In this document: positions 43,156 through 52,283 of the stretch, in pieces
How the letters are laid out: the number at the start of each line of letters is the position of its first letter
How positions within the stretch are numbered: position 1 is the first letter of the stretch
Source of the DNA: an uncultured Oscillospiraceae bacterium
Lineage (GTDB): Bacteria > Bacillota > Clostridia > Oscillospirales > Acutalibacteraceae
Length of the DNA stretch: 64,000 nucleotides
NCBI GenBank assembly: GCA_902492455.1
Contig: CABULH010000018.1
Location: 9,290-73,289, forward strand
Direction of reading: 5' to 3'
Notes under the pieces: model-generated
The model's database searches: none
What the model saw: the letters and a program-made list of their open reading frames with translations, nothing else
Told to the model about the DNA's origin: nothing
Program-made: the position numbers and the translations under genes

Positions 43156-43170
43156 ATTCTGGTAAGCAAG

Positions 43171-43208
43171 AAAACTCCCGACGTGGCAGATGCCGCGCCG
43201 GGAGTTTT
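43171..43208. terminator. Bidirectional terminator between galE and the TetR gene
   Basis: AAAACTCCCG (43171-43180) and CGGGAGTTTT (43199-43208) pair perfectly; T-runs on both strands (TTTTCTTA and TTTTCTTGCTT). Confidence 0.88.
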
Positions 43209-43209
43209 C

Positions 43210-43785
43210 TTATGTCAGAACCTTGACGCCGTTGAGAATCATCTTTTCAGCCAGGGCCGCCATCTCTTCCGGCGGTTCCTTCATTTCCGTTTCCAGCCAG
43301 GTTTGAAACAGGCCGAGGCAGCCGGAAACCACAAAGGAATAAAAGTATTCAAAGGTTTTGGTGTCCCGGTTGCTGTACATTTGCATCCACTCCCGGAAAC
43401 AGCGATCCTTCACCAAGTTTTTCAGCTTATCCACAAAGGCGTGGTCTCCGTTGGGTCCCATCAGCGCCATAGCCATATCCGCGTTGGCGGTGAAGAAGGA
43501 AAAGAGATCCGTCAGCAGAGGCAGCGGTTTATCCAGCGTATCCACGTCGGGATGTGCGGTGAGCATGGCATTGAATTCCTCAAAAATCTCATTTTCAATC
43601 TGCTCCAGCATATCATAGACATCTTTGTAATGCAGATAAAAGGTGCCTCGGTTGATATCCACCAGATCGGCGATTTCCCGCACGGTGATATCTTTAATGG
43701 GTTTTTGCTGCAGCAATTGAGTCAGGGCCTGCCGCAGCTGCCGTTTGGTTTTCCGCACCCGGCGGTCTACTTTTTTCTCCTCCAC
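43210..43785 (-). CDS. TetR/AcrR-family transcriptional regulator
   Basis: 191 residues. HTH at about 25-62 (ITVREIADLVDINRGTFYLHYKDV), and a C-terminal domain of the DhaS-like kind (FFTANADMAMALMGPNGD near 100). GTG 43785 has AAGGGAG 8 nt upstream; the longer in-frame GTG 43803 does not. Divergent from the MMPL exporter operon, so probably its repressor. The 192-bp divergent gap is AT-rich and holds palindromes. Confidence 0.9.
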   Translation of the reverse strand: MEEKKVDRRVRKTKRQLRQALTQLLQQKPIKDITVREIADLVDINRGTFYLHYKDVYDMLEQIENEIFEEFNAMLTAHPDVDTLDKPLPLLTDLFSFFTANADMAMALMGPNGDHAFVDKLKNLVKDRCFREWMQMYSNRDTKTFEYFYSFVVSGCLGLFQTWLETEMKEPPEEMAALAEKMILNGVKVLT

Positions 43786-43803
43786 GGTTTCGTCTCCCTT
43801 CAC

Positions 43804-43977
43804 TCAACAGATTTTATTTTTCTGTTCAGTAATTTCCCTTTTTCGTTGTCCAAGTTTATAAACATACATTGTACTAACATATTGATTATTGATTTAAAAA
43901 CTATAATTATTATAATGTAATCTAGATCAAAAATCAACTATAGTTCATTAATCCTGTTGCAGTTGGAGGCGATGTTC
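43804..43977 (+). promoter_or_regulatory. AT-rich divergent control region of tetR and the MMPL operon
   Basis: Markedly AT-rich compared with its surroundings. For the exporter TTGATT (43889-43894), 16 bp, TATAAT (43911-43916). A perfect 10-bp palindrome GTTTATAAAC (43854-43863) and an inverted repeat ACAGA/TCTGT (43807-43825 region) are candidate TetR operators; none is proven. Confidence 0.5.
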
Positions 43978-46083
43978 ATGATCAAGCTGGGAAAAGGAAT
44001 CGTAAAGTGCCGCGTCCCCATCCTGGTAATCGGCATATTGCTGCTGATTCCCGCCTTGTTTGGCATGCTGAATACCCGAATCAATTACGATATGCTGGAC
44101 TATCTGCCCGAAGATATCGATACGGTGAAGGGACAGAATATTCTGTTGGACGATTTTGGCAAGGGCGCTTTTTCCATGATTATGGTGGAAGGGATGGAGC
44201 CCAAGGACGCAGCAGCTTTGAAAGCGAAATTTGAACAGGTGGAGCATGTGGATACCGTGCTGTGGTACGACAGTCTGCTGGATTTGTCCATTCCGCCGGA
44301 AATCCTGCCGGAGAAATTCTATAACGCCTTTAACAGCGGAGATACCACTCTGATGGCTGTTTTTTTCGATACCTCCACCTCGGCCGACGAGACCATGGAT
44401 GCCGTGGCCTCCATCCGCTCGCTGGCGGGCAAGCAGTGCTTCGTCTCCGGTATGTCGGCTCTGGTCACCGATTTGCGGGATTTATGTGAGCGGGAGGAGC
44501 CCATCTATGTGCTCATTGCCGTGGCGCTGTCCTGCTTGGTGATGATGGTGTTTATGGACTCCTTTCTATTGCCCTTTCTTTTTCTCGCCAGCATCGGCAT
44601 GGCCATTGTTTGGAACTTGGGCAGCAACTTCTTTCTGGGGGAAATCTCCTATATCACCAAAGCGCTGGCCTCGGTGCTGCAGCTGGCTGTTACCATGGAC
44701 TATTCCATCTTCCTCTGGCACAGTTATTCGGAGCAGAAGCTTCGGTTTGCGGGGGATAAAAAGCGAGCGATGGCCCATGCGATCTCCAACACCGTCACCT
44801 CGGTGCTGGGCAGCTCCATCACCACAGTGGCCGGATTCATTGCCCTGTGCTTCATGACCTTCACCCTGGGGCGGGATTTGGGCATCGTCATGGCTAAGGG
44901 CGTGATTTTGGGCGTGATTGGATGCATCACCACCCTACCCGCGCTGATTCTGCTGTTTGACGGGGCTATCGAGAAAACCCGGCACCGGTCGCTGATCCCC
45001 AAGGCGGATAAACTGGCCGGGTTTGTCACACGGCATTCCTGGGTATTCCTGATTGTCTTTGTGGTGGTTATGATTCCAGCGCTTTATGGTTATACCCACA
45101 CTAAGGTCTATTATGATCTGACCGAGTCGCTGCCCGAGGATCTGGACTGCATCATAGCCAACACCAAGCTGCAGGAGGATTTTGATATGAATTCCACCCA
45201 TATGTTGCTGGTGGATGCGGATATGCCGGCCAAAGACGCCCAATCCATGCTGGCGGAAATCGAAAAGGTGGATGGGGTCCGAACGGCGTTGGGAATGGAT
45301 TCGGTGGTGGGCGTTTCGGTGCCGGAGGAGGTGCTGCCGGAATCGATAGTTAAGCTGCTGAAAAGCAACCGTTATCAGCTGATGCTGATCAGTTCCGTCT
45401 ACAAAGTGGCTACCAGTCAGGCCAACACCCAGATCGACGCCATCAATCAAATTGTGAAGCGGTATGACGCAGAGGGAATGCTCATCGGTGAAGCGCCGTT
45501 AACCAAAGATCTGATTACCATCACCGACCATGATTTTCAGGTGGTGAGCATCATTTCCATTGCCGCCATCTTCCTCATTATCGCTGTGGTGCTCCGGTCA
45601 GCCACCCTGCCGGTGATTCTGGTGGCGGTGATCGAATTTGCCATCTTCATCAACCTGGGAATCCCCTTCTATACCGGTGTCAGCCTGCCCTTTATCGCGT
45701 CCATCTGCATCAGCACCATCCAGCTGGGCGCCACGGTAGATTATGCTATTCTGATGACCACACGGTACAAAAAGGAACGCAGCCTCGGGCATGACAAGCA
45801 GGCGGCGGTGCAGACCGCACTCAGCGCCTCTCTTCCATCCATCCTGGTAAGCGCCCTGGGATTCTTCGCCGCCACCTTTGGGGTAGGGCTGTACGCCGAT
45901 GTGGACATGATCGCTTCCCTGTGCAATCTGATGGCCCGGGGCGCTGTCATCAGCATGCTGTCCGTTCTCTTTGTGCTGCCGGCGATGTTTATGCTTTTCG
46001 ACCGGGTGATCTGCGCCACCAGCCTGGGTTTTCGGAGAAAAGACAAAAATGCGGCGGCCGATTCCGGCGATGTACAGCCATGA
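43978..46083 (+). CDS. MMPL-family RND transporter
   Basis: 701 residues, two repeats of one helix, an outer domain and five more helices. Repeats are visible: outer loops start with YDMLDYLPEDIDTVKG (near residue 37) and YYDLTESLPEDLDC (near 380). Membrane core marks are QLAVTMDYSIFLWHSY near 236 and QLGATVDYAILMTTRYKKER near 586, where the Asp-Tyr pair serves proton coupling in MMPL proteins. Likely exports lipids or amphiphiles. ATG 43978 with TTGGAGG 9 nt upstream. Followed by the coiled-coil partner after 41 bp. Confidence 0.92.
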   Translation: MIKLGKGIVKCRVPILVIGILLLIPALFGMLNTRINYDMLDYLPEDIDTVKGQNILLDDFGKGAFSMIMVEGMEPKDAAALKAKFEQVEHVDTVLWYDSLLDLSIPPEILPEKFYNAFNSGDTTLMAVFFDTSTSADETMDAVASIRSLAGKQCFVSGMSALVTDLRDLCEREEPIYVLIAVALSCLVMMVFMDSFLLPFLFLASIGMAIVWNLGSNFFLGEISYITKALASVLQLAVTMDYSIFLWHSYSEQKLRFAGDKKRAMAHAISNTVTSVLGSSITTVAGFIALCFMTFTLGRDLGIVMAKGVILGVIGCITTLPALILLFDGAIEKTRHRSLIPKADKLAGFVTRHSWVFLIVFVVVMIPALYGYTHTKVYYDLTESLPEDLDCIIANTKLQEDFDMNSTHMLLVDADMPAKDAQSMLAEIEKVDGVRTALGMDSVVGVSVPEEVLPESIVKLLKSNRYQLMLISSVYKVATSQANTQIDAINQIVKRYDAEGMLIGEAPLTKDLITITDHDFQVVSIISIAAIFLIIAVVLRSATLPVILVAVIEFAIFINLGIPFYTGVSLPFIASICISTIQLGATVDYAILMTTRYKKERSLGHDKQAAVQTALSASLPSILVSALGFFAATFGVGLYADVDMIASLCNLMARGAVISMLSVLFVLPAMFMLFDRVICATSLGFRRKDKNAAADSGDVQP

Positions 46084-46124
46084 ACGGCGGCTGACTAGCG
46101 TGAACATAGAAAGGATATGAGTGT

Positions 46125-48218
46125 ATGAAAAGAGAACAGTTGGGCCGGCGTATAATTCCCACTGCCCTGACCGCCATCATCGCCGTTACGGCAGCCGCTG
46201 GTGTCGGCGTTTACGCCCTGACAAGCGTCAGCGGAGATCCTCTGCAGCCCACGGTGACCGCGGGAAATTCGGTAAGCACGAATAAAACCGCAGCTCCCGC
46301 CGGCTCCTTCCTTCCTGCCGCCAGGGAGGAAACCGTCTATGTGCTGGCGGGAGCGGACGGCAGCGTGAAAAAGGTTATCGTCAGCAGCTGGCTGAAAAAT
46401 CCCGGCGGACAGCAGGAATTGGCTGATCAGGGAGAACTGGAAAATATCCAGAACGTCAAGGGAGAGGAAAGCTACCGGATCGATGCGGACAATATGCGAA
46501 TATGGGACGCCCAGGGGAAGGATATTTATTACCAGGGCACCACGGATAAAGCCCTGCCGGTGGATGTTATCATCCGGTACACTTTGGACGGCCGCAGCAT
46601 TTCGGCGGAAGATTTAGCCGGAAAGAGCGGCCGGGTGACCATCCGTTTCGATTATCGAAACAAGGAAAGGGTTCAGACGGTTATCCATGGGGAAAAGGTG
46701 GAGATGTCGGTTCCCTTCGTCATGCTTACCGGTATGATTTTGGATAACAATCGTTTCAGCCATATCGAGGTATCCAACGGCAAGGTGATCAACGACGGCA
46801 ACCGCAGCGTGGTGATGGGCTTTGCGCTGCCGGGAATGCAGGAGAATCTGCATATTGATGCCGGGCAACTGGAAATCCCGGACTATGTGGAGATCACTGC
46901 AGATGTGAAAAAATTTGCCCTTACTACCACCATGACCCTGGCGTCCACCGATCTCTTCAGTCAGCTGGATACCGATAAACTCAGCGATTTGGATGGCTTG
47001 CGGGAATCCTTGGATGAATTGGAGGATGCATCCCGGCAGTTGATGGACGGTTCCTCCGCTTTGTATAAAGGGCTGGATACCCTGCTGTCCAAATCGGATG
47101 AACTGATCGCCGGAATTGATCGGTTGACGGCTGGCGCCAAACAGTTGGCCGGCGGCACGGGAGAATTGAACAGCGGCATCACGGAGCTGCAGAAAGGTAT
47201 GAAGGAGCTGGAAGCTGGTCTCGGCGAACTGACAGGCAACAATGCCGCCTTGAATGCCGGGGCGAAAACAGTGTTTGAAAGTCTGCTGAGCATGGCGGAT
47301 TCCCAGCTGGCTGCGGCAGGCCAGAATCTGCCCAGGTTGACAATCGATAATTATGAAACAGTGTTGAAGGGGTTGCTGGCTTCTCTGGAAGAGAATGCCG
47401 TGAGGCAGAAAGCACAGGATACCGCCCTTGCGGCGGTTACCCAGGCTGTGAATGCCCAGGAAGCTGTGATCCGGGAGCAAGTGACGCTGGCGGTGAAATC
47501 CCGCGTGTTGGAAGAGGTTCTGGCCGCGTCCGGCAATCCTATGACTGCCGGTCAATACGCACAGGCGGTGGAGAAAGGGGAAATTCCAGCGGCGATGCGG
47601 GAGCAGATCCAGGCAGCGGTAGCGGCGCAGATGAAGACGGAGGGGGTGCAGACACAAATAGCCGGCGCTGTGGAGAATCAGATCCAGTCAATCATCCGGC
47701 AGCAGATGGAAAGCGCCGAGGTACAGGGCAAAATTGAAGCGGCAGTGAAAGCGGCGGCCGCGGGACGAGAAAGCATACAAGGTCTGAAGCAGCAGCTGGA
47801 CAGCTATCAGAAGTTCTATCAGGGACTGCTGGCCTATACTGCCGGTGCCTCCCAACTGCAGGATGGGACCAGTCAGCTGGGTAATGGGACAGACCGTCTG
47901 GCCAGCGGCGGCAGAGATCTGCAGACCGGCGCACAGGCATTGCTGGAAGGATTAACCGAACTGCAGAAGGGAAGCGGAGCGTTGATGGACGGCGTTTCCC
48001 AGCTTCGGGATGGTGCCATGCAGCTGCAGACCGGTATGAAGGAATTCCAGGAACAGGGCATCGATAAACTGGTGGAGGTATTTGATGGCGATATCCAAGA
48101 ACTTATGGATCGAATCAAGACGGTGGCGGAAATATCCCGGCAGTACACCAGCTTTATCGGCGCCTCCGGAACGGACGGAAGTGTGAAGTTCATTTACCGC
48201 ACCGATGCCATCGGATAA
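46125..48218 (+). CDS. YhgE/Pip-like coiled-coil protein, exporter partner
   Basis: 697 residues: one N-terminal helix (IIPTALTAIIAVTAAAGVGV), a beta-rich domain (about 70-270), then long heptad arrays of the X-L-X-X-G type (LDTLLSKSDELIAGIDRLTA near 308; LQTGAQALLEGLTELQKGSG near 598) flanking an Ala/Gln-rich helical stretch. Such proteins are paired with MMPL exporters and TetR genes in many Clostridia. It lacks the five C-terminal helices of full YhgE, so it is anchored only at its N-terminus. A periplasm-like adaptor role is inferred. Ends at a perfect terminator. Confidence 0.82.
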   Translation: MKREQLGRRIIPTALTAIIAVTAAAGVGVYALTSVSGDPLQPTVTAGNSVSTNKTAAPAGSFLPAAREETVYVLAGADGSVKKVIVSSWLKNPGGQQELADQGELENIQNVKGEESYRIDADNMRIWDAQGKDIYYQGTTDKALPVDVIIRYTLDGRSISAEDLAGKSGRVTIRFDYRNKERVQTVIHGEKVEMSVPFVMLTGMILDNNRFSHIEVSNGKVINDGNRSVVMGFALPGMQENLHIDAGQLEIPDYVEITADVKKFALTTTMTLASTDLFSQLDTDKLSDLDGLRESLDELEDASRQLMDGSSALYKGLDTLLSKSDELIAGIDRLTAGAKQLAGGTGELNSGITELQKGMKELEAGLGELTGNNAALNAGAKTVFESLLSMADSQLAAAGQNLPRLTIDNYETVLKGLLASLEENAVRQKAQDTALAAVTQAVNAQEAVIREQVTLAVKSRVLEEVLAASGNPMTAGQYAQAVEKGEIPAAMREQIQAAVAAQMKTEGVQTQIAGAVENQIQSIIRQQMESAEVQGKIEAAVKAAAAGRESIQGLKQQLDSYQKFYQGLLAYTAGASQLQDGTSQLGNGTDRLASGGRDLQTGAQALLEGLTELQKGSGALMDGVSQLRDGAMQLQTGMKEFQEQGIDKLVEVFDGDIQELMDRIKTVAEISRQYTSFIGASGTDGSVKFIYRTDAIG

Positions 48219-48235
48219 GGGCATTCATATGCGAA

Positions 48236-48280
48236 GGGAGAGGCAGTCGAAAAGAACTGCCTCTCCCTTCCGGTTTTGCA
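48236..48280 (+). terminator. Terminator of the MMPL operon
   Basis: GGGAGAGGCAGT (48236-48247) and ACTGCCTCTCCC (48256-48267) form a perfect 12-bp stem with an 8-nt loop; then TTCCGGTTTTG. Confidence 0.85.
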
Positions 48281-48300
48281 TGTTGTTCGAAGGATGGTGT

Positions 48301-48402
48301 TATGAATATTTAATCCGCATCAGTCGGGCCATGGCGCTGATCCGCCGATTTAAGCAGATGACGGGCATGACCCCCAACCGGTACCGCAAGCTGTCCGGTT
48401 GA
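48301..48402 (+). pseudogene. Remnant of an AraC-family regulator (C-terminal end only)
   Basis: The frame ending at 48402 reads IRRFKQMTGMTPNRYRKLSG, the end of an AraC/XylS second helix-turn-helix (usually F.R.FK...GMTP..YR). No upstream HTH, ligand domain or start is present; the reading upstream passes through the terminator. A decayed gene fragment is the best explanation. Confidence 0.65.
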
Positions 48403-48691
48403 CGGATAGCGGTGATTTCCGGCTGGTCGTGCTTATTCTGCCTTTTTTCGGACCATACTAAACAGTAGAGATTGGTAAACTAGACAGGCAAGAAAATGGG
48501 AAAGGGCGCATATAGATTTTTAGTAAGTGTTAGTTACAGAAAATACCAATTTCCCCAGTAGTATATAGAATATCACATTATCTTCCATTACTTGTAATAA
48601 CTTACATTTTTTGAAATTATTTCCAGTATTTGCTTTATTTGTCATTATATGGTATAATTTTTGCCGATTCCAGGGAGAGGGGGAAAGTCTG
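48403..48691 (+). promoter_or_regulatory. AT-rich gap with promoter of the hydrolase-MurF-ddl operon
   Basis: No coding potential seen in this 289-bp AT-rich stretch. At its end TTGCTT (48630-48635), 17 bp, TATAAT (48653-48658), with extended -10 TGG-TATAAT. Transcription would begin near 48665, which fixes the hydrolase start at GTG 48692. Confidence 0.65.
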
Positions 48692-49456
48692 GTGGATTGT
48701 ATCGTCGGTGGCCGGCATATCGCTTATATCGATCAGGGCACAGGGCCGGTGGTGGTGCTGCTCCACGGATGGGCTGCTCCGGCGGCAACCTATCGTTTGA
48801 TCATCGATCATCTGTCCGCTTACTGCCGGGTGGTGGCTCCTGATCTGCCCGGTTTCGGCGGCAGTGAAGAGCCGGAAGCTCCCTGGTGTGTGGATGATTA
48901 TGTGGATTTTGTGCTGGCCTTTGCCGCCGCGCTGGATATCCGCCGGGCGGTGCTGATCGGTCATTCCTACGGCGGCCGGATCATCCTCAAGCTGATGAAC
49001 CGAACGGACCGGGCGCTGGATGCGGACAAAATCGTGCTGATCGACGCCGCCGGCATCAAGCCCCGGCACGGACCGGGGTATTACGTCAAGGTGTATTCCT
49101 ATAAAGCGGGCAAATGGGTCTTGTCCCTGCCGGGAATCCGCCGGATGTTCCCCGACGCGGTGGAAAATCTGCGGAATAAAAAAGGCTCCGCCGATTACCG
49201 CAGCGCTTCCCCGGTGATGCGGCAGACCATGGTGCGGGCGGTGAATGAGGATCTCACCAGCTGCCTGCCGGGAATTCACGCTCCCACCCTGCTGATTTGG
49301 GGAGAACTGGATACCGCCACCCCGCTGTCCGATGGAAAGCTGATGGAGAAAACCATCCCCGACGCGGGGCTGGTGGTGCTTGCAGGAGCGGGACATTTTT
49401 CCTTTGCCGACCGCTGGACCCAGTGCAGCCGTGTGCTGGATGCCTTTTTGAAATGA
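48692..49456 (+). CDS. Alpha/beta hydrolase
   Basis: 254 residues. Oxyanion motif LLHGWAAPA near residue 22, nucleophile GHSYGG (Ser near 92), acid region LLIWGELDTATP near 208 and catalytic His in GAGHFSF near 236. No signal peptide. Substrate unknown; the operon with a Mur-ligase-like protein and ddl hints at cell-wall metabolism. GTG 48692 follows GGGAGAGGGGGA; 19 bp to the next gene. Confidence 0.88.
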   Translation: MDCIVGGRHIAYIDQGTGPVVVLLHGWAAPAATYRLIIDHLSAYCRVVAPDLPGFGGSEEPEAPWCVDDYVDFVLAFAAALDIRRAVLIGHSYGGRIILKLMNRTDRALDADKIVLIDAAGIKPRHGPGYYVKVYSYKAGKWVLSLPGIRRMFPDAVENLRNKKGSADYRSASPVMRQTMVRAVNEDLTSCLPGIHAPTLLIWGELDTATPLSDGKLMEKTIPDAGLVVLAGAGHFSFADRWTQCSRVLDAFLK

Positions 49457-49475
49457 CTGATCCGGAGGTGCTTCC

Positions 49476-51038
49476 TTGGAACTGACCGCCATGCTTCTGC
49501 TTTCCGCCGCCTGCGCCGCCTATGTTTTTGTGCAGGCGGTGTATTTTGTGCATATGCTGCAGCTCAACTCCTACCGCCCCGAGCGATACGCAAAATGGCG
49601 GCGGGAAAACCGCGCCCGGCTGCTGTCACCGCTCCGGCTAGCCGCGCCGCTTTTGTTGCTGCTTTTCGCCGGGCTGACCCCGATGATGGGGGCCTGGGCC
49701 TCCATTGCCGCTGTGATCCCTCTGGGGCTTTTCGCGCTGCTGAACATTCCTCCGCGGGCGAAAAAACCGCTGGTGGTTACCCATCGGGTGATGCGGCTGT
49801 TTGCAACGCTGGCAGTGCTGTTTTTATTGGCGGCAGCCGCTGCCTGGCTGCTGCCTTTGTGGGCCGCGCCGGTGGTTTTCGGCCTGTTTTCCTTCCCGGT
49901 TTTCTGGTGGGTGGCTCTGGCAAACAGAATCAACCAGCCTTTGGAGCGGGCGCTGGCCGCCCGGTATGTCCGGGATGCCCGCCGCCGTTTGGAGGCGTCG
50001 CCCCAATTGACGGTCATCGGCATCACCGGCAGCTACGGCAAGACCAGCGCCAAGAATTTTCTCCACGCTCTGCTTTCAGTCAAATATAACGTGCTGATGA
50101 CTCCAGAAAGCTATAACACCACCATGGGGGTGGTGCGCACCGTCCGGGAGCTGCTGAGGCCCAGCGATCAAATTTTCATCGCGGAAATGGGGGCCAAAAA
50201 TCCGGGTGATATCAAGGAAATCTGCGATCTGGTGCGGCCTCGCTACGGCATGATCACCTCCATCGGTGAGCAGCATCTGGAGACCTTCGGCACGGTGGAG
50301 AACATCATCCGCACCAAGTTTGAACTGGTGGACGCCTTGCCGTCGGAGGGCCGGGCCTTTCTCAATGTCGATAACCTCCACATACGGGGAAGAATTGTGA
50401 AAAACGTGCCGGTGATCAGCTACGGAGTGGAAGCGGCCGCGGGCGCCATGTATACCGCGACGGATATCGCTGTGGACGCGAACGGCTCCCGGTTTACCGT
50501 TACTGCTCCTGGCGGGGAAACCCGAGCCTTCACCACCAAGCTGTTAGGGTCCCATAATATCCAGAATCTGGTGGGCTGCATTGCCGTGGCCCATACCCTG
50601 GGGATTACCTTGGAGGAGCTGGTATATCCCGTCCGCATGCTGAAACCGGTTCCTCACCGGCTGCAGCTGCTGCCCAATGGGTATATCGATGACGCTTATA
50701 ATTCCAATCCCGCCGGATTCCGGGCCGCTTTGGATGTGCTGGGCCTTTTTGAGGGCCAGCGGGTGCTGGTGACGCCGGGTATGGTGGAGCTGGGACAGCG
50801 GCAGGAGGAATTGAACCGTGAATTGGGCGGTTATGCAGCATCGCGTTGCGACTATGCCGTCCTGGTGGGGGAGAAACAGGCGCCTCCCCTGCGAGAGGGA
50901 CTGACTGCGGCGGGATTCCCAACCGACCGAATCTTTGTGGCTCACACCCTGCAGGAAGGGCTGAATTGGGTGAATGCCCTGCCCTTTGACCGGCTGCGGA
51001 CGGTGCTGCTGGAAAATGATCTGCCCGATAATTTTTAA
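49476..51038 (+). CDS. Membrane-anchored MurF-like Mur ligase
   Basis: 520 residues. Residues 1-150 carry several hydrophobic helices (AYVFVQAVYFVHMLQLNSYR near 15; LLLLLFAGLTPMMGAW near 58), then a Mur ligase: P-loop GITGSYGKTSAKN near 185, EMGAKNPGDI near 240, DDAYNSNPAGFRAAL near 405. MurF adds D-Ala-D-Ala to UDP-MurNAc-tripeptide, and ddl follows directly, so this may be that enzyme in membrane-bound form; classic MurF lacks a membrane part and has about 450 residues. The N-terminal MurF substrate domain is replaced by the membrane part, so another amide ligation is possible. TTG 49476 with GGAGG. Confidence 0.82.
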   Translation: MELTAMLLLSAACAAYVFVQAVYFVHMLQLNSYRPERYAKWRRENRARLLSPLRLAAPLLLLLFAGLTPMMGAWASIAAVIPLGLFALLNIPPRAKKPLVVTHRVMRLFATLAVLFLLAAAAAWLLPLWAAPVVFGLFSFPVFWWVALANRINQPLERALAARYVRDARRRLEASPQLTVIGITGSYGKTSAKNFLHALLSVKYNVLMTPESYNTTMGVVRTVRELLRPSDQIFIAEMGAKNPGDIKEICDLVRPRYGMITSIGEQHLETFGTVENIIRTKFELVDALPSEGRAFLNVDNLHIRGRIVKNVPVISYGVEAAAGAMYTATDIAVDANGSRFTVTAPGGETRAFTTKLLGSHNIQNLVGCIAVAHTLGITLEELVYPVRMLKPVPHRLQLLPNGYIDDAYNSNPAGFRAALDVLGLFEGQRVLVTPGMVELGQRQEELNRELGGYAASRCDYAVLVGEKQAPPLREGLTAAGFPTDRIFVAHTLQEGLNWVNALPFDRLRTVLLENDLPDNF

Positions 51039-51058
51039 TAGAAACGAGTGGTTGCCAG

Positions 51059-52264
51059 ATGAAAACCAAGGTCGCCGTGCTTTTCGGCGGACGCAGCGTG
51101 GAGCATGAGGTGTCCATCATCTCCGGTATTCAGGCTTTTGCCGCCCTGGATCGGGGCAAATATGATCCGGTGCCGGTATACATCACCAAGGACAATCGGT
51201 TTTATACCGGTCCCCATATGGGAGAAATTGAACGGTACAAGGATATGGCATCCTGCCTGCGGGACGCCCAGCGGGTGTTGCTGGTGCCGGGCGATTCCGG
51301 AGTGGATATGGTGCGTTATCCCATGAAGAAATTCGGGAGCAATCTGGCAGGCAGCTTTGATGTGGCGATTCCAGTGGTTCACGGCACCAATGTGGAGGAC
51401 GGTACCCTGATGGGCTATCTGGAAATGCTGGGGGTTCCTTACGCCGCCTGCGACGTTACCGCTTCCGCCCTAGGGATGGATAAATACCTGATGAAGGCCG
51501 CCATGAAACAGGCGGGACTGCCGGTGCTGGATGCGATGCAGTTTACCGGCAAGGCCTATGCCCTGGACAGCGACGGCGTGATGGATCAGATCGAGGGGAA
51601 ATTTCCCTATCCGCTGATCGTCAAGCCGGTGAATCTGGGGTCCTCGGTGGGCATTTCCAAAGCCGGGGATCGGACCGCCCTGCGGCAGGCGCTGGATACC
51701 GCTCTGGGATTTTCCGCCCGGGTACTGGTGGAGCCGGCGGTGCAGAACCTGCGGGAGATCAACTGCGCGGTGCTGGGAGACGCGGACGGCGCGGAAGCTT
51801 CGGTTTGTGAGGAGCCGGCGGGCAGCGATGAGATTCTCAGCTACAAGGATAAATATCTCAGCGGCGGAAAAGGGGCCAAATCCGCCGGAGCGAAAACCGC
51901 GGGGATGAGCAGCCTCAAGCGCCGCTGCCCGGCCGATATCCCGGAGGAATTGACCCAGCGGGTTCGCTCTCTGGCGGTGGATACCTTCCGCGCCCTGGGC
52001 TGCTCCGGCGTGGCCCGGATCGATTTTCTTAACGACACCCAGTCGGGAGATCTGTGGGTCAATGAGATCAACACCATTCCTGGCTCCCTTTCCTTCTATC
52101 TGTGGGAGGCGGCGGGATTGCCCTTTGACCGGCTGCTGGACCGGATGATCGAGCTGGCCTTCAAGCGGCAGCGGGAACGGGCGGCGCTGACTTTCAGCTA
52201 TGACACCAATATTCTGGACAGCGTCTCTCTGGGCGGCGCCAAGGGTGCGAAAAACGGCGGCTGA
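51059..52264 (+). CDS. ddl: D-alanine--D-alanine ligase
   Basis: 401 residues, ATP-grasp. VAVLFGGRSVEHEVSIISG near residue 5 and VVHGTNVEDGTLMGYLEMLG near 105 are the substrate loops; VKPVNLGSSVGISKAGDR near 189 is the ATP lysine loop; NEINTIPGSLSFYLWEA near 338 holds the metal ligands and oxyanion loop. The residue after VGISKA and the Phe/Tyr position favour the long D-Ala-D-Ala or D-Lac type A group; not resolved here. About 25 extra C-terminal residues (ending GGAKGAKNGG). 20 bp after the MurF-like gene. Confidence 0.94.
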   Translation: MKTKVAVLFGGRSVEHEVSIISGIQAFAALDRGKYDPVPVYITKDNRFYTGPHMGEIERYKDMASCLRDAQRVLLVPGDSGVDMVRYPMKKFGSNLAGSFDVAIPVVHGTNVEDGTLMGYLEMLGVPYAACDVTASALGMDKYLMKAAMKQAGLPVLDAMQFTGKAYALDSDGVMDQIEGKFPYPLIVKPVNLGSSVGISKAGDRTALRQALDTALGFSARVLVEPAVQNLREINCAVLGDADGAEASVCEEPAGSDEILSYKDKYLSGGKGAKSAGAKTAGMSSLKRRCPADIPEELTQRVRSLAVDTFRALGCSGVARIDFLNDTQSGDLWVNEINTIPGSLSFYLWEAAGLPFDRLLDRMIELAFKRQRERAALTFSYDTNILDSVSLGGAKGAKNGG

Positions 52265-52283
52265 ACCGCCTGAGAGGACGATA

